Shown here piece after piece: positions 1-8,003 of a stretch of 64,000 bases of DNA. Position numbers and translations under genes: made by a program. Below the pieces are notes generated by a model. The model worked only from the letters and a program-made list of their open reading frames with translations. It searched no databases and was not told where the DNA came from. How positions within the stretch are numbered: position 1 is the stretch's first letter; every line of letters begins with the position of its first letter. This DNA comes from Lentibacillus salicampi (GTDB lineage Bacteria > Bacillota > Bacilli > Bacillales > Amphibacillaceae): the NCBI RefSeq assembly GCF_004565465.1, contig NZ_SRHY01000003.1, positions 185,006 to 249,005 on the forward strand, given 5' to 3'.

Positions 1-1
1 C

Positions 2-103
2 TGTCATATTTTTCATAAAGATGAACGAAATTATTACAATCTGGAACGGTTATGGGGCGATGCATCAAGAGTTGATCTGCATATTGCCGGTAACAGGTCA
101 TGA
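2..103 (+). CDS. rsfS: Ribosomal silencing factor RsfS, C-terminal end (partial)
   Basis: Only the last 33 codons are inside the window. The reading frame ends with TGA at 101-103. The peptide contains FHKDERNYYNLERLWGDA, which resembles the conserved tail of the RsfS/YqeL family. That family binds ribosomal protein L14 and blocks subunit joining in starved cells. In B. subtilis yqeL lies directly upstream of yqeM, as here. The next gene starts with an ATGA overlap, so the two are probably translationally coupled. The identification rests on a short tail plus synteny. Confidence 0.8.
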   Translation, partial: CHIFHKDERNYYNLERLWGDASRVDLHIAGNRS

Positions 104-858
104 CGATGGCTTATCATCAAATGGCCTACTACTACGATCTGCTGATGGAGGATGCACCATACGATAAATGGGCGTTATTTACGGAACAAATGATTCAGCA
201 AACCGGAACGACAATTGCATCAATTATAGATCTTGGCTGCGGTACCGGGCAGATTACGGCGCGGCTGGCTCGGGCTGGCTATCGGATGATTGGTGTGGAT
301 GATTCCAGTGACATGTTGAGTATGGCAGAACAGCGAGCAAGTGCAGAAAACACCCCCGTTCAATGGGTGCAGCAGGATTTGCGCACATTGACAGGTATTA
401 AAAATCAGGATATGGCAATCAGCTATTGTGATGTGTTGAATTACATAACAGAACCGGAAACGCTCCGTACGGTGTTCGCAAATGTTGCCAGTGCATTAAA
501 GCCAGGTGGTCTGTTTATTTTTGATGTCCACTCGCTTTACCATGTTGAAAATAATCTGACGGGTCAGACATTTGCTGAAGTCGGTGATCCTGTTTCTTAC
601 GTCTGGTTTTGTTTGGAGGGGGAAACCTCGGGAGATATGCACCATGATCTAACATTTTTCGTCAAGAATGATGATCACTATTCCCGCTTTGATGAATGGC
701 ATCATCAGCGGACATTTTCTGTTGATTTTTACAAACGATTATTGCATGATGCTGGATTTGACATGAAAGATGTATCAGGTGACTTTTCACTGGGAGAACG
801 TCCTATAGATGAACAGGCAGAACGGATTTTTATAACGGCTGTTAAACGATCGGACTAA
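100..858 (+). CDS. yqeM: Class I SAM-dependent methyltransferase YqeM
   Basis: A 252-residue methyltransferase. Residues 44-50 read DLGCGTG, the SAM-binding motif I of class I (Rossmann) enzymes, and GVDDS near 65-69 fits the acidic motif II. The FIFDVHS stretch near residue 145 fits the strand-4 region. The substrate is not known for this family and cannot be read from the sequence. The start ATG at 100 overlaps the rsfS stop by four bases. A strong terminator follows at once, so the gene ends the upstream yqe operon. In B. subtilis comER lies next; here only about 120 bases separate yqeM from comEA and comER is absent. Confidence 0.9.
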   Translation: MTMAYHQMAYYYDLLMEDAPYDKWALFTEQMIQQTGTTIASIIDLGCGTGQITARLARAGYRMIGVDDSSDMLSMAEQRASAENTPVQWVQQDLRTLTGIKNQDMAISYCDVLNYITEPETLRTVFANVASALKPGGLFIFDVHSLYHVENNLTGQTFAEVGDPVSYVWFCLEGETSGDMHHDLTFFVKNDDHYSRFDEWHHQRTFSVDFYKRLLHDAGFDMKDVSGDFSLGERPIDEQAERIFITAVKRSD

Positions 859-883
859 TTTCTTCCGATCGTTTTAATTTTTT
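844..883 (+). terminator. Intrinsic terminator after yqeM
   Basis: An 11-bp inverted repeat (844-854 with 864-874, arm AAACGATCGGA) with a 9-base loop is followed by a T-rich run to 883. The stem includes the last codons of yqeM. It separates the yqe operon from the com genes. Confidence 0.85.
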
Positions 884-978
884 AGGAGGATTTTGAATAC
901 ATTTGTCGAATAGTAATAATAGACTCTCTCGATTTTTGCTTTTACCTCCCATTTTCTCCAAAAGGATGTGGCCTCAAA

Positions 979-1566
979 TTGTTTGAACCCTTCAAAAAAT
1001 ATGTTTTCCCGATTGGAATTGTTGTTGTGGTTGGTGCTTTTTTATTGCTGAATCATGATGGTGATAATGCCCACCCATCAAATCCTGTGCCTGAAGAATC
1101 TTCAGTGCCAGCCAGTGAAGCTGAAGCGGAGCAATCTGCTGCAGATGCAGAAGTGATGGTGGATGTGAAAGGAGAAATAACACAGCCGGGTGTATATGAA
1201 ATTGCATCCGGATCACGTGTGAATGATGTCATTGAAATGGCCGGCGGATTCACAAAGGATGCCGACCAATCAATGGTTAATCTGGCACAGAAAGTACAGG
1301 ACGAAATGGTGATTAAGATCCCAAAATCCGGTGAGCAGGGATCGGCTTCTACTCCTGGAGGCAGTAGCCATGACAAGATACGGATTAACGACGCAACACA
1401 GGAGGAAATTGAAAGTCTTAATGGGATTGGTCCGTCCAAAGCAGCTGCTATCATTCAATACCGTGATGAAAATGGCATTTTTAAAACCGCAGAAGATTTG
1501 CTGGGGGTATCAGGTATTGGTGAAAAGACGCTTGAATCCCTTGAAGATGAAATACAAGTCCCCTAG
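979..1566 (+). CDS. comEA: Competence DNA receptor ComEA
   Basis: A 195-residue membrane-anchored DNA-binding protein of the transformation apparatus. An N-terminal hydrophobic segment at about 8-25 (PIGIVVVVGAFLLL) anchors it, with the rest outside. An acidic, low-complexity linker follows. An SLBB domain spans about 60-115 (VDVKGEITQPGVYEI). The C-terminus holds a helix-hairpin-helix pair at about 133-193, with NGIGPSKAAAII and SGIGEKTLESL, which grips double-stranded DNA without sequence preference. The start is TTG at 979 with AAAGGATG upstream. It is first in the comEA-comEB-comEC order known from B. subtilis. Whether this organism is naturally competent cannot be told from the sequence. 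Confidence 0.94.
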   Translation: MFEPFKKYVFPIGIVVVVGAFLLLNHDGDNAHPSNPVPEESSVPASEAEAEQSAADAEVMVDVKGEITQPGVYEIASGSRVNDVIEMAGGFTKDADQSMVNLAQKVQDEMVIKIPKSGEQGSASTPGGSSHDKIRINDATQEEIESLNGIGPSKAAAIIQYRDENGIFKTAEDLLGVSGIGEKTLESLEDEIQVP

Positions 1567-1634
1567 CATTTGTTGACGAAATTTGCAGGCTGAATGTAAA
1601 CTAAAAAATAGATTGATAAAGGTGGTTATACAAT

Positions 1635-2198
1635 ATGGAACGAATCTCATGGAATCAGTATTTTATGGCGCAAAGCCGTTTGCTGGCGCTTCGCAGCACG
1701 TGTACAAGGCTGATGGTGGGGGCGACTATCGTCCGTGACAAACGGATCATTGCAGGCGGGTATAACGGCAGTGTTTCCGGTGGTGTCCACTGTATCGATG
1801 AGGGATGCTATGTGATTGACGGGCATTGTGTCCGGACGGTCCATGCGGAAGCTAACGCCCTGTTACAGTGTGCTAAGTTCGGCGTTCCGACTGAAGGGGC
1901 TGAAATTTATGTGACCCATTTTCCTTGCCTGCAATGCTGCAAGCAAATTATCCAAGCAGGCATCAAAACACTTTACTATGCTGAGGATTATAAAAACCAT
2001 CCATATGCGGTTGAGCTGTTTGCGGAGGCGGGGATTGAAACCAAACAAGTGGCACTAACCGAGTTGGCTGTTGATGATCACTACCGGGAAAAAGAGAAAT
2101 ATATCCGCGAACTCCTGGAAGAATTGAAATCACAGACAAATGATCCAAAAAAATATTATGCCTTAAAAGCAGATGCGGAATCACTGTTTGAACTTTAA
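1635..2198 (+). CDS. comEB: ComE operon protein 2, dCMP deaminase family
   Basis: A 187-residue cytidine/deoxycytidylate deaminase-fold protein. The zinc site is visible as HAEANALL (about 75-82) and PCLQCC (about 100-105), the H-A-E and P-C-x-x-C signatures. These enzymes deaminate dCMP to dUMP. In B. subtilis comEB sits in the com operon but is not needed for transformation. The ATG at 1635 has AAAGGTGG at suitable spacing. The next gene follows after 9 bases, so comEB and comEC are co-transcribed. The length matches the family. Confidence 0.93.
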   Translation: MERISWNQYFMAQSRLLALRSTCTRLMVGATIVRDKRIIAGGYNGSVSGGVHCIDEGCYVIDGHCVRTVHAEANALLQCAKFGVPTEGAEIYVTHFPCLQCCKQIIQAGIKTLYYAEDYKNHPYAVELFAEAGIETKQVALTELAVDDHYREKEKYIRELLEELKSQTNDPKKYYALKADAESLFEL

Positions 2199-2207
2199 GG
2201 TGCAAAT

Positions 2208-4484
2208 ATGAAGGGTTATTGGCATGTCCCCGCGTTAGGGATTGCTGTCAGTTTTTTGGCGGTTATATTTGAAAACATTTGGTTTCTGGCGGTGTTCTTC
2301 CTCTGGCTATTGTACTTGTATTATGATCAAAGGTTAGGGAAGATAGCCATTCTCATTTCCTTGACCTGCTCCATATTCGCTTACACCTATATCCCCGAAC
2401 TGGAAGTACCCCAGGAAGACGAGGCGTTCACATCACACCAATCAACGTTTACAGGTCAAATCACAAGCCCGATATCCGAATCAGAAGCAAGGATTGGTTT
2501 TGAATTGAAAGATGAAGAATCTGATCGTAAATGGCTTATTGTCTATTTTAAGGATGATCAGGACGGGGATCATGATTTAAAACATGGTGCTTCATGCACG
2601 ATTTATGGTCAGCCGGAATTGCCAGAAGAAGGTCGGAACCCGGGACAGTTCGATTATCAGAAATATTTGCTCGGTCAAGGCATCACTTACCAGATCACAG
2701 TTGATTCATTGGAAAGCCTTGACTGCAGTGGCTCATCGTTTTTGAATAACATTTATCAGCTCCGTAGCAGGTTGATCCAATTTGTGCAAGATGAGATTAG
2801 TCCCGAAACAGCTGCCTGGTTGAATGCGCTTGTACTCGGGGATGACGCACAAATTGATGAGGAAACAACTGAATTGTTTCAGCGGTGGAACCTGTCTCAT
2901 ATATTGGCTATCTCCGGATTGCATGTCGGCCTGCTTGTCGGATTGTTCTACTTTCTGCTTGTTAAAATGAATATACTCACCAAAGAAAAAGCTCAATGGG
3001 TAATGATCTTCTTTCTGCCGTTTTACGCACTGATTGCCGGTGGAGAGCCGTCTGTCTTAAGAGCGAGCGCTATGGTTCTTTTGTTCATGCTGGCAAACAA
3101 AATGAATTGGAAATTTAGTGTGACAGACGTACTCAGCATCGTGTTTATAATGCTGACACTGCTGGATCCTTATATGTTGTATCATATCGGGTTCCAACTA
3201 TCGTTTAGCGTAACACTGGGGCTGCTTCTGTCCAAAAACTGGCTGTCGCAAACATCCATCTCTTTTTTCTCCATTCTTAAGATCAGTTTCGTTTCACAAA
3301 TGATCATTTTACCGCTTCAAGTGGAATACTTTTATACATTTCAACCACTCTCCATTTTATTAAACCTGATCATTGTTCCTTATTTCACCATGTTTGTTAT
3401 ACCATTAATGTTCTTCATGTTGTTACTTGCCCCGATGGCAGGTTTTCTGATTTCATATATTGACCGGTTATTTGTTCATATTCATGAGGTTTTTATGGTA
3501 TTCATCCAATTCATTGATCAGACCCTGTATTATCCACTGGTGATTGGGTCGTTTCCGTTAGCAGCTGCCATCGTGTATTATGTGCTGTTTTTAATCTTGA
3601 TGGAAAAGTTGGAACGTAAACAACAGAAACAGGCTTTTAAGCTCGGATGTTATTTGACAGCATTGCTGATCATTATCGTTATTAAACCTTATTTTTCACC
3701 GACAGGACATGTAACAATGCTTGATATCGGTCAGGGTGATGCGATTGTTATTGAGCTGCCATACCGGAAAGGTGTCATCTTCATTGATGCTGGAGCAAAA
3801 GTAGCGTTCGACAGTGACGAGCCAAGTGATAATATTTTTAAACAGGTCATCCAGCCCTATTTATATTCGAGAGGGATCAGCAAGGTTGATACAACTTTTA
3901 TTTCGCATGCAGACACAGATCACATGGGGAGCCTGCAATATATGGCAGAAAGCGGGATGGTTGACAATGTCGTTGTCAGTCAGTACTACGCATTTTCTGA
4001 AAATGTGACTGAAGTGTTAGCGGACATTGGAACAGAAGTTATCCGGGCTTCTCAAGAAGAGGCAGTAACAATTGGGGGACAGACATTCTATGTATTGGGA
4101 CCGATACGTGATAAACAGTCCGCCAATGAGAATTCGCTCGTTTTATATACAGCAATAGGGGGGAAATCCTGGCTGTTTACCGGAGATATTGACAGTGACA
4201 CGGAACGGGAGTTATTAAACAGATATCCTGAATTGCATGCGGATGTATTGAAGGTCGCGCATCATGGAAGCAAAACATCCACCGACCCCGTGTTTCTGCA
4301 AAAGCTCCAGCCGATATATGGCCTCATTTCGGTAGGCGAGAATAATACGTACGGGCACCCTCATGCGAGTGTGATGAATGCACTGAAGGAAGCAAATATC
4401 AGCATCATCAGAACGGATCAGAACGGGGCCATTCAATATCATTTCAGCGAATCGGAAGGAACATTTTCAACGTTCCTCCCATAA
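2208..4484 (+). CDS. comEC: DNA uptake channel protein ComEC/Rec2
   Basis: A 758-residue polytopic membrane protein that passes single-stranded transforming DNA into the cell. An N-terminal DUF4131/OB-like region comes first, then the Competence domain with many hydrophobic helices (about residues 230-500). A C-terminal metallo-beta-lactamase domain starts at DIGQGDAIVIE (about 505), with HADTDHMGS (about 565) and HHGSKTS (about 683). The metal-ligand pattern is intact, so the nuclease-like domain may be active. AAGGTG overlapping the comEB stop serves as ribosome-binding site. A bidirectional terminator closes the operon. Confidence 0.95.
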   Translation: MKGYWHVPALGIAVSFLAVIFENIWFLAVFFLWLLYLYYDQRLGKIAILISLTCSIFAYTYIPELEVPQEDEAFTSHQSTFTGQITSPISESEARIGFELKDEESDRKWLIVYFKDDQDGDHDLKHGASCTIYGQPELPEEGRNPGQFDYQKYLLGQGITYQITVDSLESLDCSGSSFLNNIYQLRSRLIQFVQDEISPETAAWLNALVLGDDAQIDEETTELFQRWNLSHILAISGLHVGLLVGLFYFLLVKMNILTKEKAQWVMIFFLPFYALIAGGEPSVLRASAMVLLFMLANKMNWKFSVTDVLSIVFIMLTLLDPYMLYHIGFQLSFSVTLGLLLSKNWLSQTSISFFSILKISFVSQMIILPLQVEYFYTFQPLSILLNLIIVPYFTMFVIPLMFFMLLLAPMAGFLISYIDRLFVHIHEVFMVFIQFIDQTLYYPLVIGSFPLAAAIVYYVLFLILMEKLERKQQKQAFKLGCYLTALLIIIVIKPYFSPTGHVTMLDIGQGDAIVIELPYRKGVIFIDAGAKVAFDSDEPSDNIFKQVIQPYLYSRGISKVDTTFISHADTDHMGSLQYMAESGMVDNVVVSQYYAFSENVTEVLADIGTEVIRASQEEAVTIGGQTFYVLGPIRDKQSANENSLVLYTAIGGKSWLFTGDIDSDTERELLNRYPELHADVLKVAHHGSKTSTDPVFLQKLQPIYGLISVGENNTYGHPHASVMNALKEANISIIRTDQNGAIQYHFSESEGTFSTFLP

Positions 4485-4501
4485 GCTGTATTGACATATG
4501 A

Positions 4502-4538
4502 AAAAGAGACTGCTTCGCCCGTGGGCGCAGTCTCTTTT
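4502..4538. terminator. Bidirectional terminator between comEC and yqzM
   Basis: A 12-bp perfect inverted repeat (4502-4513 with 4527-4538, arms AAAAGAGACTGC and GCAGTCTCTTTT) has A and T runs on both sides. It can stop transcription from comEC (+) and from the convergent yqzM (-). Confidence 0.9.
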
Positions 4539-4564
4539 AAAGTATAAGTATGTGGCGTTCACAA

Positions 4565-4699
4565 TCAGGAAGCAACAACATTGACAACAGTACCAATGGC
4601 AAAAATCAGTACAAAGAAAATAAACGAAAAAGCAAATCCCTTAATGGAATCAACAACATCGTTATTTTTTGACTGTACGTCCTGTTCAAATTCGTTCAC
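4565..4699 (-). CDS. yqzM: Small membrane protein YqzM
   Basis: A 44-residue protein in the YqzM family, matching its small size and its place between comEC and holA in B. subtilis. The N-terminal half is polar (MNEFEQDVQSKNNDVVDS). The C-terminal half is one hydrophobic helix (FAFSFIFFVLIFAIGTVVNVV). The start is GTG at 4699 (minus strand), seven bases after a GGAGG. A longer in-frame extension upstream lacks family similarity and was not used. Function is unknown; it is convergent with comEC and divergent from holA. Confidence 0.85.
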   Translation of the reverse strand: MNEFEQDVQSKNNDVVDSIKGFAFSFIFFVLIFAIGTVVNVVAS

Positions 4700-4736
4700 G
4701 TTTACCCCTCCTATACAGTTCCAAGTATAAAATAAA

Positions 4737-4765
4737 TACATAAAAAAATCCACTTTTGACTTCAA
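4737..4765 (-). promoter_or_regulatory. Probable sigma-A promoter of yqzM
   Basis: On the minus strand, TTGAAG (4765-4760) and TATGTA (4742-4737) are separated by 17 bases, about 40 bases before the start codon. Sequence match only. Confidence 0.4.
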
Positions 4766-4902
4766 ACGTTTTAAATGAAGGACCACCATTTTTAGAAAGA
4801 GTTAACAGCTATACTTTTGGCTATAGAGGTTACGCTATAATTACAAAACATCGTTTAAAATTTAGTTCCTAGGGCTGGGTTTTAAACGTTTATATAAATT
4901 CG

Positions 4903-4930
4903 GAGGGAAATGAAGCTACCCATTTCCCTC
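4903..4930. other. Unassigned hairpin upstream of holA
   Basis: A perfect 10-bp inverted repeat (GAGGGAAATG at 4903-4912, CATTTCCCTC at 4921-4930) with an 8-base loop lies in the yqzM-holA gap. No T run follows on either strand, so it is not a standard terminator. ATGAAG (4910) and CTTCAT (4933) could form a competing pairing. The rest of the 4700-5007 gap shows no other clear feature. Confidence 0.5.
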
Positions 4931-5007
4931 TACTTCATATAAAATAACTTGCGAATCCGCTGATTACGTTTTACGCTTAACTATATCGTATAATTGGAGT
5001 GAATCGT

Positions 5008-6024
5008 ATGACGTATGCGGAGGTATTGAAGCAGGTAAAACAAAAACAGATTGCACCAGTATATTTATTATATGGAACGGAATCCTATTTTATTCAGAAT
5101 ATCATAAAACATGTGGAAGAAGCGGTATTGGAGGGTGAGACAGATGAAAATTTGTCTGTCTACGATCTGGCCATGACACCTGTACAGGAAGTAATCACAG
5201 ATGCAGAGACATATCCCTTTTTTGGCGGAAAAAAACTGATTTACGCCAATAACCCCTCGTTTTTAAAGGCAAAACCAGATAAATTGTCGTTTGAGCATGA
5301 TCTGGAGACGGTCATACAGTATTTGAAACAGCCTGTTGATTATACAGTTATTGTGTTTACAGCGCCATATGAAAAAATTGATGAGCGTAAAAAAATAAGC
5401 AAAATTTTAAAGCAGCATAGCGTGGTCGCTGAATGCAATCCGATTAAGGGCTATGAACTGAAGAATTGGATCACAAACCTTGCCGGAAGCATGCAGATAA
5501 CAATTGAGGACGATGTTTATGATATGCTTGAATCGGAACTGTCGACCAATTTGCACCAGGTAAAAAATGAGTTGACAAAACTGGCCTTGTATGTCGGCAA
5601 AAACGGTGTTGTCACGAAAGAAATTGCGGAAAGTCTGGTTTCCCACACCGAAACCAATTCATCGTTACGTTTAGTTGATGCCGTGATTGACCATGATCTG
5701 CACAAAGCCATTTCGATTTATAAGGATCTTGAAAAAATGAAAGAAGAGCCAATTGGACTGATTGCCTTGCTTGCGTTTCAGTTTCGTACGATTTTGCGTG
5801 TAAAGCTGCTGAATCAAAAAGGATACAGTCAATCCCGGATGCAAAAACAAATCGGAGCCCATCCATATGTCATTAAGATGGCAAGCCAAAGGGAAAGACA
5901 ATTCCCGACCGGTCGACTGGAAACCATCATTGACAAATTAACCCGGACAGATACAGCTATAAAGCAGGGAAAAATGGAGAAAGAACTGGCTTTTGAACTG
6001 TTATTGCATGAGCTAACCAAATAG
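5008..6024 (+). CDS. holA: DNA polymerase III delta subunit
   Basis: A 338-residue clamp-loader delta subunit. The N-terminal region carries YLLYGTESYFIQ (about 21-32), the degenerate nucleotide-fold start typical of HolA/YqeN, followed by the delta lid and C-terminal collar domains. Delta opens the beta clamp and works with the tau and delta' subunits. The ATG at 5008 lies eight bases after TTGGAG; an in-frame GTG at 4999 falls inside that ribosome site and was rejected. A terminator shared with convergent rpsT follows. The holA-rpsT order is the B. subtilis one. Confidence 0.93.
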   Translation: MTYAEVLKQVKQKQIAPVYLLYGTESYFIQNIIKHVEEAVLEGETDENLSVYDLAMTPVQEVITDAETYPFFGGKKLIYANNPSFLKAKPDKLSFEHDLETVIQYLKQPVDYTVIVFTAPYEKIDERKKISKILKQHSVVAECNPIKGYELKNWITNLAGSMQITIEDDVYDMLESELSTNLHQVKNELTKLALYVGKNGVVTKEIAESLVSHTETNSSLRLVDAVIDHDLHKAISIYKDLEKMKEEPIGLIALLAFQFRTILRVKLLNQKGYSQSRMQKQIGAHPYVIKMASQRERQFPTGRLETIIDKLTRTDTAIKQGKMEKELAFELLLHELTK

Positions 6025-6035
6025 CATTCATATAC

Positions 6036-6067
6036 AAAAAACGACCCTTATACAGGATCGTTTTTTT
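6036..6067. terminator. Bidirectional terminator between holA and rpsT
   Basis: AAAAAACGA (6036-6044) pairs with TCGTTTTTT (6058-6066), extended by CC/GG past one mismatch. A and T runs on both flanks serve holA (+) and rpsT (-). Confidence 0.8.
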
Positions 6068-6068
6068 C

Positions 6069-6335
6069 TTAGGCACTCAGTTCATTTATCTTTTTCGTTA
6101 AACGTGATTTCTGGCGGTTGCCATTGTTTTTATGGACGCCGCCTTTCTGAACAGCTTTATCGATCTTTTTGAATGTGGTTGGCAGAGCCGATTTTGCTTG
6201 CTCCACATCGTTTGCTTCAATCAGTTTTTCTATATGTTTGACTTGGGTGCGCATATCTGACTTGAAGTTCGTATTTTGTGCGCGTTTTTTTCTGTTGACA
6301 TCAACACGTTTAATAGCTGATTTAATATTTGCCAT
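6069..6335 (-). CDS. rpsT: 30S ribosomal protein S20
   Basis: An 88-residue, strongly basic protein beginning MANIKSAIKRV, the S20 signature. It binds 16S rRNA early in 30S assembly. The length equals that of B. subtilis S20. The start ATG at 6335 (minus strand) follows GGAGGTGA, a near-perfect ribosome site; a longer upstream extension in frame has no family support. The gene is transcribed alone from a sigma-A promoter at 6404-6432. Confidence 0.97.
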   Translation of the reverse strand: MANIKSAIKRVDVNRKKRAQNTNFKSDMRTQVKHIEKLIEANDVEQAKSALPTTFKKIDKAVQKGGVHKNNGNRQKSRLTKKINELSA

Positions 6336-6403
6336 TATGTCACCTCCCGGACAGTACGATTTATTTAGGTAGACTGCTTTTTTTATCACGTACAGCAGAA
6401 ATA

Positions 6404-6432
6404 ATTTTACCAGATGAACGGCATCTTTTCAA
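6404..6432 (-). promoter_or_regulatory. Sigma-A promoter of rpsT
   Basis: On the minus strand, TTGAAA (6432-6427) and TAAAAT (6409-6404) are spaced by exactly 17 bases. A start site near 6397 would give a leader of about 60 bases. Confidence 0.65.
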
Positions 6433-6479
6433 TAACTTTGGTCCTCCTGGTAGTGGTGTTCAAAAAGGAGGATATAAAA

Positions 6480-6690
6480 GACCGTCATCATCGGCTAAAC
6501 CCGCGACGACAATCGCAACGCCGATATTAACACGTCCTGTGTGTCGAAGTTCGAGGCGGCGTAGTTTTGGCGGGCAGAATGTATGCATTGAGATACATGA
6601 GTAGCGCAAAACAAGCCAACGAGCTTCTCACGCATCGTGGTGACTCCTGCGTTGGTGATTGACGTGGGCGCTTTTAGCAGAAGATCTCCT
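6480..6690. repeat. Dispersed repeat mosaic (family B in both orientations) between rpsT and gpr
   Basis: The 6336-6793 gap has no credible gene. At 6492-6520 the sequence GGCTAAACCCGCGACGACAA plus TCGCAAC resembles the inverted family-B copy at 22948-22972. At 6650-6680, GGTGATTGACGTGGGCGC plus TTTTAGC resembles the forward copy at 26563-26588. Between them, TTTTGGCGGG resembles part of family A. The copies are degenerate and their borders are uncertain. Confidence 0.5.
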
Positions 6691-6729
6691 GCCGATATGT
6701 CATTTTCACCGGACTTTTTGAACATCCTC

Positions 6730-6766
6730 TGGTATGATTTGAGCGATAATCGTGTAGCCTACAATT
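6730..6766 (+). promoter_or_regulatory. Possible forespore (sigma-F/G) promoter of gpr
   Basis: TGGTATGAT near 6730 and CCTACAAT near 6759 loosely resemble the -35 and -10 of forespore promoters, about 30 bases before the gpr ribosome site. In B. subtilis gpr is read by sigma-F and sigma-G. The match is weak. Confidence 0.25.
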
Positions 6767-6793
6767 AAAACCCGTAAGTCAGGAGGATGCGCT

Positions 6794-7891
6794 TTGGAAG
6801 ATAAGAATCAGCATTACGAAGTCCGGACAGATCTGGCAGTCGAAGCCAAAGATATGTATGTTGAAAAAGAAGAAGAGCAAAAACAGGATGTTAAAGGTGT
6901 GACCATTAAAGAAAAAAAAGAAGGTGACATTGCAGTAACCTATGTTGATATTAATGCTGAAGGAGAAAAGCGGCTTGGTAAAAAGAAGGGTTCCTATATC
7001 ACGATTTACGCTGACGGAGTCAAAAAACAGGATACCGGGAAACAGGAGAATGCTGCTAAGATCTTTGGAAAGGAACTTGAACAATTACTCGAGAAAAATA
7101 ACGTTCCTTCAGATGGCACCGGATTAATCGTCGGACTCGGCAATTGGAATGTGACGCCAGATGCACTGGGACCAATGTCCGTTGAGAAAGTGCTTGTGAC
7201 AAGCCATCTATTCCAAATGGAGCATGAATCCGTCTCAGAAGGATATCGTCCGGTGGCGGCAGTCACGCCGGGTGTCATGGGTGTGACCGGTATGGAAACG
7301 AGCAATATTATCTTTGGGATAGTCGAAAAGTTCAACCCTGATTTCGTGATTGCCATTGATGCACTTGCATCCAGATCGGTCGAGCGTGTCAATGAAACCA
7401 TCCAGATATCCGATGCAGGGATCCATCCCGGTTCGGGTGTGGGAAACAAACGGAAAGAATTGAGCGAGGAAACAATCGGGGTGCCCGTATTCGCCGTCGG
7501 ATGTCCCACCGTTGTGGATGCTGTAACGATTACAAGCGATACGATCGATTTTATGCTGAAACATTTCGGCAGAGAGTTGCGTGAAAAGGATAAACCGTCC
7601 AAATCATTGACACCTGCCGGGTTATCTTTTGGCGATAAGGAATTTTCGGAAGAGGACTTGCCAGACGAAGAAAAGCGCAAAACGTTTCTTGGAATCGTCG
7701 GAACATTATCAGAAGAAGAAAAGAAATCATTAATCCAGGAAGTTTTGACACCGATCGGTCATAATTTAATGGTTACCCCAAAAGAAGTCGATGGATTCAT
7801 GAAAGATATGGCAACCGTGATAGCAAACGGATTAAATGCGGCTTTGCATGAAAAAGTAACAGTGGAAAATTTTGCATCCTACACGCGCTAA
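6794..7891 (+). CDS. gpr: Germination (spore) protease GPR
   Basis: A 365-residue endopeptidase that degrades small acid-soluble spore proteins in germination. The N-terminus carries the propeptide region and [12 protein letters not shown] (about 11-22), the family hallmark around the autoprocessing site. [17 protein letters not shown] (about 112-128) and the IALDA-like AIDALASRS segment (about 188) are also typical. The start is TTG at 6794, seven bases after AGGAGG. It stands upstream of spoIIP, as in B. subtilis. The enzyme is made as an inactive zymogen in the forespore. Confidence 0.95.
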   Translation: MEDKNQHYEVRTDLAVEAKDMYVEKEEEQKQDVKGVTIKEKKEGDIAVTYVDINAEGEKRLGKKKGSYITIYADGVKKQDTGKQENAAKIFGKELEQLLEKNNVPSDGTGLIVGLGNWNVTPDALGPMSVEKVLVTSHLFQMEHESVSEGYRPVAAVTPGVMGVTGMETSNIIFGIVEKFNPDFVIAIDALASRSVERVNETIQISDAGIHPGSGVGNKRKELSEETIGVPVFAVGCPTVVDAVTITSDTIDFMLKHFGRELREKDKPSKSLTPAGLSFGDKEFSEEDLPDEEKRKTFLGIVGTLSEEEKKSLIQEVLTPIGHNLMVTPKEVDGFMKDMATVIANGLNAALHEKVTVENFASYTR

Positions 7892-8003
7892 CCTAAAGCG
7901 CTATGAACTCTACCATATTTCAATTATTTAAAAGAACTGGTTCTAGCAACTGAAGCTATTTCATAGATTCTAATATCCGGAAATACTTCAGAGGAGTGGA
8001 ACC

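Noticed and set aside
1053..1454. 133-codon open frame on the minus strand inside comEA
   Set aside because: It is fully antisense to a well-supported gene, has no ribosome site and no recognisable protein.
6329..6604. Open frame between rpsT and gpr
   Set aside because: Overlaps the rpsT start and promoter and dispersed repeats; no ribosome site or protein features.
7006..7680. 224-codon open frame opposite gpr
   Set aside because: Shadow frame of a strongly supported coding gene; composition follows the complement of gpr codons.
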